Source of the DNA: Paludibacter sp.
Lineage (GTDB): Bacteria; Bacteroidota; Bacteroidia; Bacteroidales; Paludibacteraceae
NCBI GenBank assembly: GCA_028710895.1
Contig: JAQTTH010000003.1
Location: 332,253-396,252 of the forward strand
DNA: 64,000 bases
Direction: 5' to 3'
The translations under genes and the position numbers were made by a program. The notes beneath the pieces were generated by a model. That model had not been told where the DNA came from. It made no database searches and worked only from the letters and a program-made list of their open reading frames with translations. How positions within the stretch are numbered: position 1 is the stretch's first letter; each line of letters opens with the position of its first letter. Shown here in pieces: positions 9,662 through 18,645 of the stretch.

Positions 9662-9727
9662 CTGTACAGTTTAATTATTTGAACTGTACGATACAAAATA
9701 TTAAACTGTACAGTTCAAATAATTGAA
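9662..9727. repeat. Inverted repeat built on the palindrome AACTGTACAGTT
   Basis: Arms of 20 bp (9670-9689 and 9708-9727) match with one mismatch around an 18-base spacer. Each end also carries a local ctGTACag core (9662-9669 and 9705-9714), so the GTACAGTT unit occurs three times. It lies in the 428-bp gap between glyS and the EF-G2 gene, where I see no other gene. It may be an operator cluster or a mobile palindromic repeat. Confidence 0.7.
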
Positions 9728-9798
9728 ATGTATATAATAAATATAATACCACAAGATGTTTCAGGTAATTTGTCAAGTTGATATCCTTAATAGGTAAA

Positions 9799-9830
9799 GA
9801 AAAAGCAGCTACCCGTTCCCGGATAACTGC
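9799..9830 (-). terminator. Terminator of the EF-G2 gene
   Basis: Read on the minus strand, a ten-pair stem with two G-T pairs (9805-9814 with 9821-9830) is followed by TTTTTC. Confidence 0.65.
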
Positions 9831-9872
9831 CCTGACCTTGAAAAGCAAAAATCGTGTGTTTTATTGTGTTTT

Positions 9873-12032
9873 TTATTCTTCTTCTTTTTTGGTTGCTTCG
9901 TATTCTTTCAGCAATTTGTCCTGAATATCCATTGGAACTAGTTCATAACTGGCAAATTTCATACTGAATGAAGCGCGACCGCCTGTTAGTGAACTTAAAG
10001 TAGTAGAATAGCTGCTCAGTTCTTTCAGTGGAATTTTAGCTGAGAGTTTTTCGTAGCCTTTCTCGCTCTCCATGCCCATAATCACTGCACGGCGACCTTG
10101 CAAATCACTCATTACATCGCCCAGACGATCGGATGGAGCTTGAACAACAACATCGTAAACAGGTTCGAGCAATTTAGGGCCAGCATCTTTAAAGGCAGCT
10201 GAGAATGCATGGCGACCTGCCAGACGGAATGAAATTTCGTTTGAGTCAACCGGATGCATTTTACCGTCATAAACGATTACACGTACGTCACGTGCATACG
10301 AACCGGTAAGTGGGCCTTGTTCAATACGATCCATAATCCCTTTCAGAATGGCAGGAACAAAACGTGCATCGATAGAACCTCCAACGATACTATTGATAAG
10401 TACCAGTTTACCACCCCAATCCAAATCGATTGTTTGCGTGTCGCGGTTACTGATTTTGTATTCCTGACCCGCAAAGCGGAAAGTATCCGGTGCAGGCATT
10501 CCATCGTAATATGGTTCAATAATCATGTGAACCTCGCCAAACTGACCGGAACCACCAGATTGTTTTTTGTGACGGTAATCGGCTCGCGCATTCTTGGTGA
10601 TGGTTTCGCGATACGGGATTTTTGGTTCTTTGAATTCGATTGCAATTTTATCGTTGTGTTCAACTCTCCATTTTAACGTGCGCAGATGGAATTCTCCCTG
10701 ACCGTATAAAATGGTCTGTTTCAACTCTTTCGATTGTTCAATTACCCAGGTCGGATCTTCTTCATGCATACGTGTCAAGACTTCGCTCAGTTTTTCTTCA
10801 TCTGCTTCCGATACCGCTTTGATAGCACGACGATACTTTGGTTCGGGATATTTAATTTCCTTGAAATCGTATTCGCATCCTTTTACATTCAGTGTATTTC
10901 CTGTGCGGGTGTCTTTGAGTTTTACGGTTGCACCAATATCACCTGCCACAATTTCGTCCACTTTGGTACGAATTTGTCCGGCAACAGAGAAAATCTGGCT
11001 GATGCGTTCTTTGGAGCTGCGGTCAACATTTACAAGGTCATCGCCTTCTTTCAGTTTTCCACTCATTACTTTAAAGTAAGATACTTCACCAATATGAGGT
11101 TCAACACTTGTTTTGAATACATAAACGCTCGTAGGTCCGTTGGCATCAGGAGCAATTTCTTTACCATCGCATGTTTTTGGTTTTTCGGTCTGGTTAACGC
11201 TAGGAGAAACGTTACCTACAAATTCCATCAAACGACGAACGCACATGTCTTTTCCGGCACAAACGCAGAAAACAGGGAACATGTCGCGATGAATCAATCC
11301 TTTACGAATACCAACGCGCATTTCTTCTTCAGACAACGAACCCTGATCAAAGAATTTTTCCATCAGTTCTTCATCGTGCTCAGCAGCAGCTTCTACCAAT
11401 GCATTGTGCAGTTCTTGTGCTTTTTCAATCTGGTCGGCAGGAATTTCCAATACATCCGGTACACCACCTTCGGGCTTCCAACGATACATTTTCATTTTCA
11501 AAACATCAATAACTGCGTTGAATTGTGGTCCAACAGTTACAGGATATTGAATTTGTACTATTTTGCTACCAAAATTTTCTTTTAATTGTTCCAGGGTCTT
11601 ATCAAAATCAGCTTTTTCCTGATCGAGATGATTGGTTACAAAAATTACCGGTTTGTTGAATTTTTCGGTATAACGGAAGTGATTGTTAGTTCCAACTTCT
11701 ACGCCATATTGCGTATTGAGGAGGATAAGAGCAGTATCGGTTACGTTGAGTGAGGTCACAACACCACCAATAAAATCGTCGGAACCGGGACAGTCAATGA
11801 AATTTAGTTTTTTCTCCTGCCATTCAGTCTGGATAATGGTGGAGAAAACGGAATAGCCATACTCTTTTTCTACTGGGAAATAATCGGAGACAGTGTTTTG
11901 GCCACCCACTGTGCCTCTGCGTTTTATAACTCCACTCTCGTAAAGCATAGCTTCTACAAGAGTGGTTTTCCCGGAGCCGGAAGAACCCAGCAATGAAATG
12001 TTCTTGATTTCATTCGATTGATATACTTTCAT
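9873..12032 (-). CDS. fusA2: EF-G paralogue (EF-G2 type) with altered GTPase residues
   Basis: 719 residues with the full five-domain EF-G layout: Walker A GSSGSGKT (16-23), G3 region DCPGSDDF (80-87), G4 region NHLD (134-137), and domain IV starting near PYRETITKNARADYRHKKQSGGSGQFGEV. Compared with canonical EF-G, the catalytic His of DxPGHVDF is Ser84, and the switch I segment reads KEYGYSVFST instead of ERGITI, losing the usual Thr. NKxD is NHLD. In Bacteroides thetaiotaomicron a very similar paralogue (EF-G2) is reported to support translation without GTP hydrolysis during carbon limitation. The same role here is an inference. It is not the housekeeping fusA. Confidence 0.9.
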   Translation of the reverse strand: MKVYQSNEIKNISLLGSSGSGKTTLVEAMLYESGVIKRRGTVGGQNTVSDYFPVEKEYGYSVFSTIIQTEWQEKKLNFIDCPGSDDFIGGVVTSLNVTDTALILLNTQYGVEVGTNNHFRYTEKFNKPVIFVTNHLDQEKADFDKTLEQLKENFGSKIVQIQYPVTVGPQFNAVIDVLKMKMYRWKPEGGVPDVLEIPADQIEKAQELHNALVEAAAEHDEELMEKFFDQGSLSEEEMRVGIRKGLIHRDMFPVFCVCAGKDMCVRRLMEFVGNVSPSVNQTEKPKTCDGKEIAPDANGPTSVYVFKTSVEPHIGEVSYFKVMSGKLKEGDDLVNVDRSSKERISQIFSVAGQIRTKVDEIVAGDIGATVKLKDTRTGNTLNVKGCEYDFKEIKYPEPKYRRAIKAVSEADEEKLSEVLTRMHEEDPTWVIEQSKELKQTILYGQGEFHLRTLKWRVEHNDKIAIEFKEPKIPYRETITKNARADYRHKKQSGGSGQFGEVHMIIEPYYDGMPAPDTFRFAGQEYKISNRDTQTIDLDWGGKLVLINSIVGGSIDARFVPAILKGIMDRIEQGPLTGSYARDVRVIVYDGKMHPVDSNEISFRLAGRHAFSAAFKDAGPKLLEPVYDVVVQAPSDRLGDVMSDLQGRRAVIMGMESEKGYEKLSAKIPLKELSSYSTTLSSLTGGRASFSMKFASYELVPMDIQDKLLKEYEATKKEEE

Positions 12033-12248
12033 ACTGTATTAAAATTAAAGAATTAATACTTAAAAATAAGGGATTTTGTGTGATGAAAAATCGTATGGCA
12101 ATGTATGAAATCTCTATTAAAATTGTATTTCAGATTTGTATGTTTTACAACATGATTTTTAAGAGAATGTGATGGTTTACCCAAATAGAAATGAGGGTAG
12201 GGATTACTATAAGAGTTCACCTGGGAAGATTGTATTTAAACGGTTGAC

Positions 12249-13493
12249 TTATTTTTGGGGGAATACCAATTGTTTTGTCTCACTCCAAAACTCAGTGGAT
12301 GTTTTAATGAAGAAAAAACATATTGAAAGGCAGATTGCGAGAATAACTCCGAATACAGCATAACTGTTTTCGGCTGTGAAATAGGTGGTAACTGAGAATA
12401 ATATGGCACCGATAGAGATTAATGTAAAGGTGAGCATGTTCAGATAGCCGATTATATCTCCGAGTTTCCGGCCTAAATTGGAGTTCTGAATAATTGACAG
12501 GCAGGGAATTTGGAAAATACCTCCCATAAATGCCACCAGAAATACAAAAACTGTATACAAAATAAATGGCAGATGAAAGAATGTAAGAATAGTCAAAAAA
12601 AGACTCATTCCCAAAATCCCAATAAGGATAAGGCCTTTCATTACTTTTTTGCCTGAAATTTTACCTGCTGTCCAGCAACCAAGTGCAATGCCAATGGCGG
12701 CACAGGCCATTATCATTCCGGTTGTGGTATTAGAGGCTTTATAAATATGTTGAGTGTGTATGACAAGGTTCATTTGAAGCATGCTGCCAATAAGCCAAAA
12801 CGATGCTGCACCCAAAATTCCACTATTTACACGCTTGTGTGTTTTTGCAAAATGGTACGAATCAATCACAAATCGAATGGGATTTAAATGACTTGCATCT
12901 TCCTGCTCTTCGGGTAATTCTACTGCACGAATGGTACTTGTAACAATGTAGCCAAGTATAGCCAACCCGATAAGTAGAGTGAATACAAATAAATTTGAAT
13001 AATGATCGGAAACAATGGAGGCAATGACTGTACCAACGAGAACGCCCAAAAATGCCATCATCTCAAATACTCCACTGCCAAACGAAACGCCTTCTTCGCC
13101 ACCAATGTCGCGTATTAAACTGTATTTCGATGGTGAATAAAGACAACCCAAAATTCCCATAATAAGGACAGAGAACACAGCTGTAATTACCCATTGATTG
13201 TAAAATGCCACACATGAAATTGTCAAAACCGGTATTTCAAGTAATTTGCAAATGCGGAAAACTTTCTTTTTGGTGTAGATTACTGAGAGTCTGCCTGCTA
13301 ATGGAGATAGAAAAAGGTATGGTATTACAAGTGAGGCCGAAACCAGCGAAATGAGTTGTGATTGTGTAAGCCAATGTGGCATAACCCAGCCTACTGCTAT
13401 GAAAATGATGCAATTTTTTAGAAAATTATCATTGAAAACTCCCAAAAAGTTACTGAGAAAAAGCGATGTCCATTTACTGCGGAGTAATTGCAT
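12249..13493 (-). CDS. MFS transporter, LplT-like
   Basis: 414 residues with about 12 hydrophobic segments. The N-terminus (FLSNFLGVFNDNFLKN) resembles the LplT/lysophospholipid-transporter branch of the major facilitator superfamily. A basic loop follows segment 2 (SVIYTKKKVFR). It starts 23 bp after the phoR stop codon on the same strand, so it is probably the third gene of the phoB-phoR transcript. A lysophospholipid or related lipid role would fit the lipid-remodelling genes nearby, but substrate is not established. Confidence 0.75.
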   Translation of the reverse strand: MQLLRSKWTSLFLSNFLGVFNDNFLKNCIIFIAVGWVMPHWLTQSQLISLVSASLVIPYLFLSPLAGRLSVIYTKKKVFRICKLLEIPVLTISCVAFYNQWVITAVFSVLIMGILGCLYSPSKYSLIRDIGGEEGVSFGSGVFEMMAFLGVLVGTVIASIVSDHYSNLFVFTLLIGLAILGYIVTSTIRAVELPEEQEDASHLNPIRFVIDSYHFAKTHKRVNSGILGAASFWLIGSMLQMNLVIHTQHIYKASNTTTGMIMACAAIGIALGCWTAGKISGKKVMKGLILIGILGMSLFLTILTFFHLPFILYTVFVFLVAFMGGIFQIPCLSIIQNSNLGRKLGDIIGYLNMLTFTLISIGAILFSVTTYFTAENSYAVFGVILAICLSICFFFIKTSTEFWSETKQLVFPQK

Positions 13494-13516
13494 GAATTCC
13501 TTGCTTTATTTCCGTA

Positions 13517-15244
13517 TTAGTATTTTCTTAACGAAAATACAAAACTCAATCCACCGTTTGAGCCATTCTTGGCTGATATTGTGCCCCGATGAAAGATAAC
13601 TGCATTTTTTACAATAGCCAACCCAAGTCCGGTTCCACCCAATTTACGGCTGCGACCTTTATCAACCCGGTAAAACCGTTCGAAGAGGCGATTTAAATGT
13701 TCTTCAGCCACGCCAATTCCGTTGTCGGAGAATGAAAAATATAAATACTGATCGTCTTCGCGGTAGCAGTTTATTTCAATCGTGAGCTTTTCACCGGCGT
13801 AAGCCAAAGCATTATCGAGTAAATTTCTGAAAATAGAATAAACAAGTGAGCGGTTGCCTTGTATAATCAAGTCGGGTTTTATATTTTTTACTATGGAGCA
13901 TTCTTTCTGCTCTATTTGCAAATGCACGTCATTGAGTACATCGCTTATCACATCAGTGACATTGCAATTTTCTTTCTCGAAAAGTCGTTTCCCTTCATCA
14001 ATTTTATTGAGCGTAGAAATATCCTGCAATAAGTCGCGCAGTCGCTGAGCCTGCTGAAAAGAACGCTCTACAAAGAATCGTTGCCGTTGTGGGTCAAGTC
14101 CCGGATTTTCAAGAATGCTTTCCATGTAGCCCAAAATGCTGCTCACAGGCGTTTTTAATTCGTGCGAAATGTTCTGTGTCAGGTGGCGTTTCAGTTCATT
14201 TTCGTGCTCCTGAACGGAAATGTCGTTCATTGATATTTCGAAGGTGTGGTCCTGAAATACAATACATTGGACAGAAAAAATTCGTCCGCCTTTTTCAATA
14301 GTTAGTCGCTTGCGTGTCAACTCATTGTTTTGAAGACTCTGATCTATAAAGTCGTTGATGTCATCAAACTCCGGCAATGCAAAAATTTCATCGGAACTTT
14401 CGCATTGGCTGTCCGATAGAATATTGCTGTATTGAATAAAGTGAGTATTTGCCAGTATTTCTTTTTTCTCGGATGAAAAAATACCAAGTCCTTCCTGCGA
14501 AATCTGAAGGTGCTTAATGAGCTTTTCCCGTTCTTTGTACACATCATCTTTGGTCCGATAAAGCAGTTTATAAAGACCGACGATGTTTTTACTTATTTCT
14601 CCCAGTTCATCTTTTGGAAATTCAATTTCGTAATCCGGAATTTCTCCTTTTTCTGCCCGTTGCGTGAACGTACGAAGCCTGTCAATGGATTGGCTAAAAT
14701 TACGTGAGATAAAAAACAACGCTAAGGAGGCCAAAATCAATACAATTGCCATGAAATAGAGGAAGAATGTATTGGCTTTGAGCATGCTTATCAGACTCAC
14801 ATTATAAGGCAATGCACTGCGAACATATACTCCGGGAAAGTGATGAGCCAGATAATAATAGTCCTTTCCGGTAGAAACAGAGTGACGTATAGCTTTACCA
14901 TTTTCTTCTGTATTTGCCATCAGTATCTCCGGACGATTCAAATGATTGCTCAATTGAGTACCCTTTTTTACTGATGAGTCGAATGTTACAGTTCCAAGAC
15001 TATCGATAACAGTAACACGCAGCGCACTATCCGGAAAAAGATGCACATAATCTTCGAGCATGTCCCAACTGGGCTTTTGCTCTGCAATGAAGCGATGAAT
15101 GGTGAAGTTGTAGGTTATGAGTTGCTGGTCAAGCTGCTCGGTGCGAAATTCTTTCTCGCGCTGGTACTGAAAGAAACAGATGATAACCAACATCAACAGA
15201 AAGATGCTGAAAAAATAGAGAAAAAGACGGCGGTTTAAAGTCAT
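13517..15244 (-). CDS. phoR: Phosphate-sensing histidine kinase PhoR
   Basis: 575 residues. Two membrane segments (about 7-25 and 158-180) enclose a periplasmic domain. Then come a HAMP-like linker (FSQSIDRLRTFTQRAEKGEIPDY is split around it), a degenerate PAS-like stretch, the H-box NISHELKTPVSSILGYMES, the N-box FRNLLDNALAYA, and the ATP-lid motifs DNGIGV and GGTGLGLAIVK. It would autophosphorylate and act on PhoB, encoded 93 bp upstream. PhoU and the Pst transporter encoded beside it normally relay phosphate status to this kinase. The gene has a normal length for Bacteroidota PhoR. Confidence 0.9.
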   Translation of the reverse strand: MTLNRRLFLYFFSIFLLMLVIICFFQYQREKEFRTEQLDQQLITYNFTIHRFIAEQKPSWDMLEDYVHLFPDSALRVTVIDSLGTVTFDSSVKKGTQLSNHLNRPEILMANTEENGKAIRHSVSTGKDYYYLAHHFPGVYVRSALPYNVSLISMLKANTFFLYFMAIVLILASLALFFISRNFSQSIDRLRTFTQRAEKGEIPDYEIEFPKDELGEISKNIVGLYKLLYRTKDDVYKEREKLIKHLQISQEGLGIFSSEKKEILANTHFIQYSNILSDSQCESSDEIFALPEFDDINDFIDQSLQNNELTRKRLTIEKGGRIFSVQCIVFQDHTFEISMNDISVQEHENELKRHLTQNISHELKTPVSSILGYMESILENPGLDPQRQRFFVERSFQQAQRLRDLLQDISTLNKIDEGKRLFEKENCNVTDVISDVLNDVHLQIEQKECSIVKNIKPDLIIQGNRSLVYSIFRNLLDNALAYAGEKLTIEINCYREDDQYLYFSFSDNGIGVAEEHLNRLFERFYRVDKGRSRKLGGTGLGLAIVKNAVIFHRGTISAKNGSNGGLSFVFSLRKY

Positions 15245-15337
15245 GAGGAGAATTTACTATTTATTCATTTACTACTTACCATTGGATACAACATCCTGAT
15301 AAATAGTAGCTGGTAACTGGAAAGATAGTCAATGTTC

Positions 15338-16030
15338 TTATTCTTCGAAACAATATCCGTAACCCAGACGTGTAACGATATTTTTACCGTATGGACCTAT
15401 TTTTTTGCGCAGGCGGGTGATGTTTACGTCAATGGTTCGGTCGAGTACAATCACCTCGTCTGTCCAAACGCGTGTAAGCATTTCGTCGCGAGAGAATACC
15501 CGGTTTTTGTTTTCTAAGAACAATTTGAGTATTTCAAATTCTTTTTTTGTGAATGGAATTTCTACGCCTTCTAATAATACCTTTTTATTGCTGATATCCA
15601 TCTCAAGCATCTCGTACGAGAGTTTTTGTACCGGGGCAGCTTCTACTTTCTTGTTGTTGTCAGCTCGGCGGATAACTGCTTTTACACGGGCTATTACTTC
15701 ACGTATTGAGAATGGTTTTGAAATATAATCGTCGGCACCAATATTAAATCCCGTGAGGCGGTCTGTTTCCGAATCTTTTGCCGTAAGAAAAATAACAGGA
15801 ATGGAAGCCGTTTTCGCGTCTTCATTTAATCGTCTGGCTAGTTTAAATCCGGACATTTCACCCATCATCACATCCAGCAACAATAAATTATACACAGAAA
15901 TATCTTTCTTTAATGCTTCCTCAGCCGAATAGGCTACATCAACTTCATACCCTTCGGTTTCCAGGTTGAATTGTAGAATCTCACATAAATCTTCTTCGTC
16001 GTCAACGACCAAAATGCGATACGTACTCAT
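15338..16030 (-). CDS. phoB: Response regulator PhoB (OmpR family)
   Basis: 230 residues. The receiver domain has the acidic pair DDEED, the phospho-acceptor Asp in LLLLDVMMGE (about 53) and Lys in ISKPFS. The C-terminal winged helix has the recognition segment RTIDVNITRLRKKIG. It is followed by phoR. Its own promoter carries TGTAAYR repeats in the same register as the pst promoters, implying autoregulation. A close paralogue lies at 53936-54619 with the same recognition helix. Confidence 0.93.
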   Translation of the reverse strand: MSTYRILVVDDEEDLCEILQFNLETEGYEVDVAYSAEEALKKDISVYNLLLLDVMMGEMSGFKLARRLNEDAKTASIPVIFLTAKDSETDRLTGFNIGADDYISKPFSIREVIARVKAVIRRADNNKKVEAAPVQKLSYEMLEMDISNKKVLLEGVEIPFTKKEFEILKLFLENKNRVFSRDEMLTRVWTDEVIVLDRTIDVNITRLRKKIGPYGKNIVTRLGYGYCFEE

Positions 16031-16056
16031 ACTTTTATTGAATTAAAATTATGTTA

Positions 16057-16113
16057 CAAAGAAACCATTTTGTTATTTCTATGCTGTGTAATAACTGTTA
16101 CAAAGATATGACA
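16057..16113 (-). promoter_or_regulatory. Pho-box promoter of phoB
   Basis: The -7 element is TTTCTTTG on the minus strand (16057-16064). After a 9-bp spacer, 11-bp steps follow at 16074-16080 (AGAAATA), 16085 (poor), 16096-16102 (TGTAACA, perfect) and 16107-16113 (TGTCATA). Register and spacer match the pstC and porin promoters. Confidence 0.75.
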
Positions 16114-16147
16114 AAATATCAAAATTCTTATAAATCATTGGTAATAA

Positions 16148-16190
16148 ATACACAAAAGGCAAATCTGATTCAGATTTGCCTTTTGTGTAT
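16148..16190 (-). terminator. Strong terminator after phoU
   Basis: Perfect 21-bp inverted repeat with a single-base centre (arms 16148-16168 and 16170-16190), with T-rich ends in both directions. It separates the pst-phoU transcript from phoB. Confidence 0.9.
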
Positions 16191-16210
16191 ATTTTGAAGA
16201 AAAGTGTATA

Positions 16211-16876
16211 CTATTTTCTTGGTGCATGTTTCAATACCTTAGCATCAATGTAGAAGAAAATTTCTTCGGCAATATTGCTGCAGTGGTCGCCAATACGTTC
16301 CAATTTGCGGATAGATGCTATGAGTTGCAGGCAGTCGTAGGCACGGTCGGGATTTTTCTGGATATAATCGGCAATAATGCGGGCAGCATTTATGTTGATT
16401 TCGTCCACCTGGTAATCTTCGCTGAAAATTGCTGAGGCAAAATCTGATTTCTCATTCTCAAACGCATCCAACCCTTGCGAAAGCATAGTATTTACCTGCT
16501 GAATCATTACATTCAACTTGGTGTCTGTAATCAATTCTGCATCCAGAATTACAGATGGGTTTGTTATGAATGTGCGGGCAATTCCGTAAGCAAAATCGGC
16601 AATACGTTCCAAATTGGAATTTATCTTTAATACTGCCAACACAAAACGCAGATCGATTGCAACAGGTTGATGCAATGCGATAATGTTTTCACATTCGCTA
16701 TCGATTTTAAGCTCGTAAGCATCCACTTTCTTTTCGCGCATCGAAACTTTTTGGGCAAGTTCTTTGTCGAAGGATAAAACAGCTTCACCGGCGTTTGCTA
16801 CCTGCGAAATAACCAGTTTCCACATATCAATCACATCCTGACGAAGTGATTGGATTTCTTGTTCTAAGTGTCTCAT
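16211..16876 (-). CDS. phoU: Phosphate transport regulator PhoU
   Basis: 221 residues, normal for PhoU, made of two similar three-helix repeats. Each repeat carries the family metal-contact pattern: ERIADFAYGIARTF in the first and ERIGDHCSNIAEEIFF in the second. PhoU is a cytoplasmic peripheral protein that links the PstSCAB transporter to PhoR and dampens the response when phosphate is plentiful. It is the last gene of pstC-pstA-pstB-phoU and is followed by a strong terminator. Confidence 0.95.
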   Translation of the reverse strand: MRHLEQEIQSLRQDVIDMWKLVISQVANAGEAVLSFDKELAQKVSMREKKVDAYELKIDSECENIIALHQPVAIDLRFVLAVLKINSNLERIADFAYGIARTFITNPSVILDAELITDTKLNVMIQQVNTMLSQGLDAFENEKSDFASAIFSEDYQVDEININAARIIADYIQKNPDRAYDCLQLIASIRKLERIGDHCSNIAEEIFFYIDAKVLKHAPRK

Positions 16877-16945
16877 TTATTTATAATTTATTCATTTACT
16901 AATCGGCTTGCCGCTTGGCTTGCCAAGAATTTACAATAGAGAAAA

Positions 16946-17698
16946 TCAACCAAACCTTCCTGTTATATAATTCTGTGTAGAAAGTTCTGTTGGGTTGGTG
17001 AAGATTTTGATAGTATCGTCGTATTCAATCATTTCACCTAAATAAAAATAAGCAGTTTTATCACTTACACGCGAAGCCTGTTGCATGTTGTGGGTTACTA
17101 TCATGATTGTATAATCTTTTTTCAACTCGTAGATTAATTCCTCTATTTTCGAAGTTGAAATTGGATCGAGTGCTGAGGCTGGTTCATCCATAAGCAAAAC
17201 TTTTGGAGAAATAGCCAGTGCCCGGGCAATACACAAACGTTGCTGTTGACCTCCTGAAAGAGCAAATGCAGACTTGTTCAGTTTGTCTTTCACTTCGTTC
17301 CAAAGTGCAGCCGATTTGATGGATTCTATTACCCGTTCTTCGATAAAAGTTTTGTCTTTTATTCCATTCACGCGTAGGCCATAAGCCACATTCTCAAAAA
17401 TACTTTTCGGAAACGGATTTGGCTTCTGAAAAACCATCCCAACTTCTTTGCGTAGCTCATCCACATGAATGTTTGGTGCATAAATGTCTTTTCCCTCAAT
17501 CAATACCGAACCTGTCATGCGTGTACCGTCAATCAGGTCGTTCATGCGATTCAGTAACCGGAGAAAAGTTGATTTACCACATCCTGAAGGTCCGATAAGA
17601 GCAACAACTTTGTTTTTCTCTACTTCGATGTTGATATTCTTAAGCGCGTGAAATTCGCTGTAATAGAAATCAACGTTTTTTGCATCAATAGTTAGCAT
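16946..17698 (-). CDS. pstB: Phosphate ABC transporter ATP-binding protein PstB
   Basis: 250 residues from the ATG at 17698 ([13 protein letters not shown]). The frame extends to a TTG at 17725, but the ATG fits the family N-terminus better. Walker A is GPSGCGKST, the signature is LSGGQQQR, Walker B is [12 protein letters not shown], and the H-loop is IVTHNM. It powers phosphate import through PstA-PstC. It lies between pstA and phoU on one transcript. Confidence 0.96.
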   Translation of the reverse strand: MLTIDAKNVDFYYSEFHALKNINIEVEKNKVVALIGPSGCGKSTFLRLLNRMNDLIDGTRMTGSVLIEGKDIYAPNIHVDELRKEVGMVFQKPNPFPKSIFENVAYGLRVNGIKDKTFIEERVIESIKSAALWNEVKDKLNKSAFALSGGQQQRLCIARALAISPKVLLMDEPASALDPISTSKIEELIYELKKDYTIMIVTHNMQQASRVSDKTAYFYLGEMIEYDDTIKIFTNPTELSTQNYITGRFG

Positions 17699-17756
17699 TT
17701 TTTTATGTCTAATGTCTGAAGTCAAAAGTCGTTTGACTTTTATCCTTCGACTGATT

Positions 17757-18644
17757 TTAATTTGTTTTTACTTTTTTGGAGAAATAGTTCCGTAGGAAAT
17801 TGGCCAGTAAGTTTACTATCAGTACTATTACTATCAATACCAGTGCAGTGCCGTAAGCAATTCCACGTGAAGCCTCTATATCTGTACCACTTGTTGATAT
17901 TACGTATAAGTGATAAGGTAACGCCATTACCTGATCGAAAATGCTTGTTGGCAATTTGGGTAAAAAGTAAGCAGCAACTGTAAACAAAATTGGAGCTGTT
18001 TCGCCTGATACACGCCCGATGGATAGAATCAAGCCTGTGATAATATTGGGGAATGCCATTGGCAGTACTACTTTTTGTATAGTTTGCAATTTGGTAGCTC
18101 CCAATGCCAGACTTCCTTCGCGGTACGAATTATCAATTGCTTTTAATGATTCTTCGGTCGTGCGAATGACCAAAGGTAATGATAATAATCCAAGTGTAAG
18201 TGAACCGGCAAGTATAGAATCGCCGAACTTCATTGTATTTACAAAAAGTGACATACCAAAAAGTCCGAATACCACCGACGGAACACCACTCAGGTTGTTG
18301 GTCATGATACGGATAAAGGTAGCCACTTTATTTCCTGTTGCATATTCATTCATATAAATGCCGGACATTATGCCAATCGGAAAGCTGAATAAACTACTTC
18401 CGGCAACCAAACAAAGCGTACCGACTATAGCAGGGAAGATTCCACCTTTAGTCATTCCTTCTTCAGGGGCTTTTGTCAGAAAGTCCCAACTGATTGCGCC
18501 AATTCCTTTGCTAACAATGAATCCCAGAATCAAAATGAGCATGGCAACTACCGAATAGCTCATTAGTTTGAAAATGGTGAATGCAACGCCCTGCGAAATT
18601 CGTTTCTTTCGATCTATGTTTCCGGTGTTTATTATTGGTGTCAT
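17757..18644 (-). CDS. pstA: Phosphate ABC transporter permease PstA
   Basis: 295 residues with six predicted membrane segments and the permease EAA-type loop ([29 protein letters not shown]). It forms the phosphate channel with PstC. It follows pstC by one base and precedes pstB. Confidence 0.95.
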   Translation of the reverse strand: MTPIINTGNIDRKKRISQGVAFTIFKLMSYSVVAMLILILGFIVSKGIGAISWDFLTKAPEEGMTKGGIFPAIVGTLCLVAGSSLFSFPIGIMSGIYMNEYATGNKVATFIRIMTNNLSGVPSVVFGLFGMSLFVNTMKFGDSILAGSLTLGLLSLPLVIRTTEESLKAIDNSYREGSLALGATKLQTIQKVVLPMAFPNIITGLILSIGRVSGETAPILFTVAAYFLPKLPTSIFDQVMALPYHLYVISTSGTDIEASRGIAYGTALVLIVIVLIVNLLANFLRNYFSKKVKTN

Positions 18645-18645
18645 G

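Noticed and set aside
10254..11585. Long plus-strand frames within the EF-G2 gene
   Set aside because: Antisense shadows with Phe/Cys-rich content and no family resemblance.
12169..12363. Short plus-strand gene at the end of the MFS gene
   Set aside because: Mostly antisense to the MFS coding end, with no recognisable domain.
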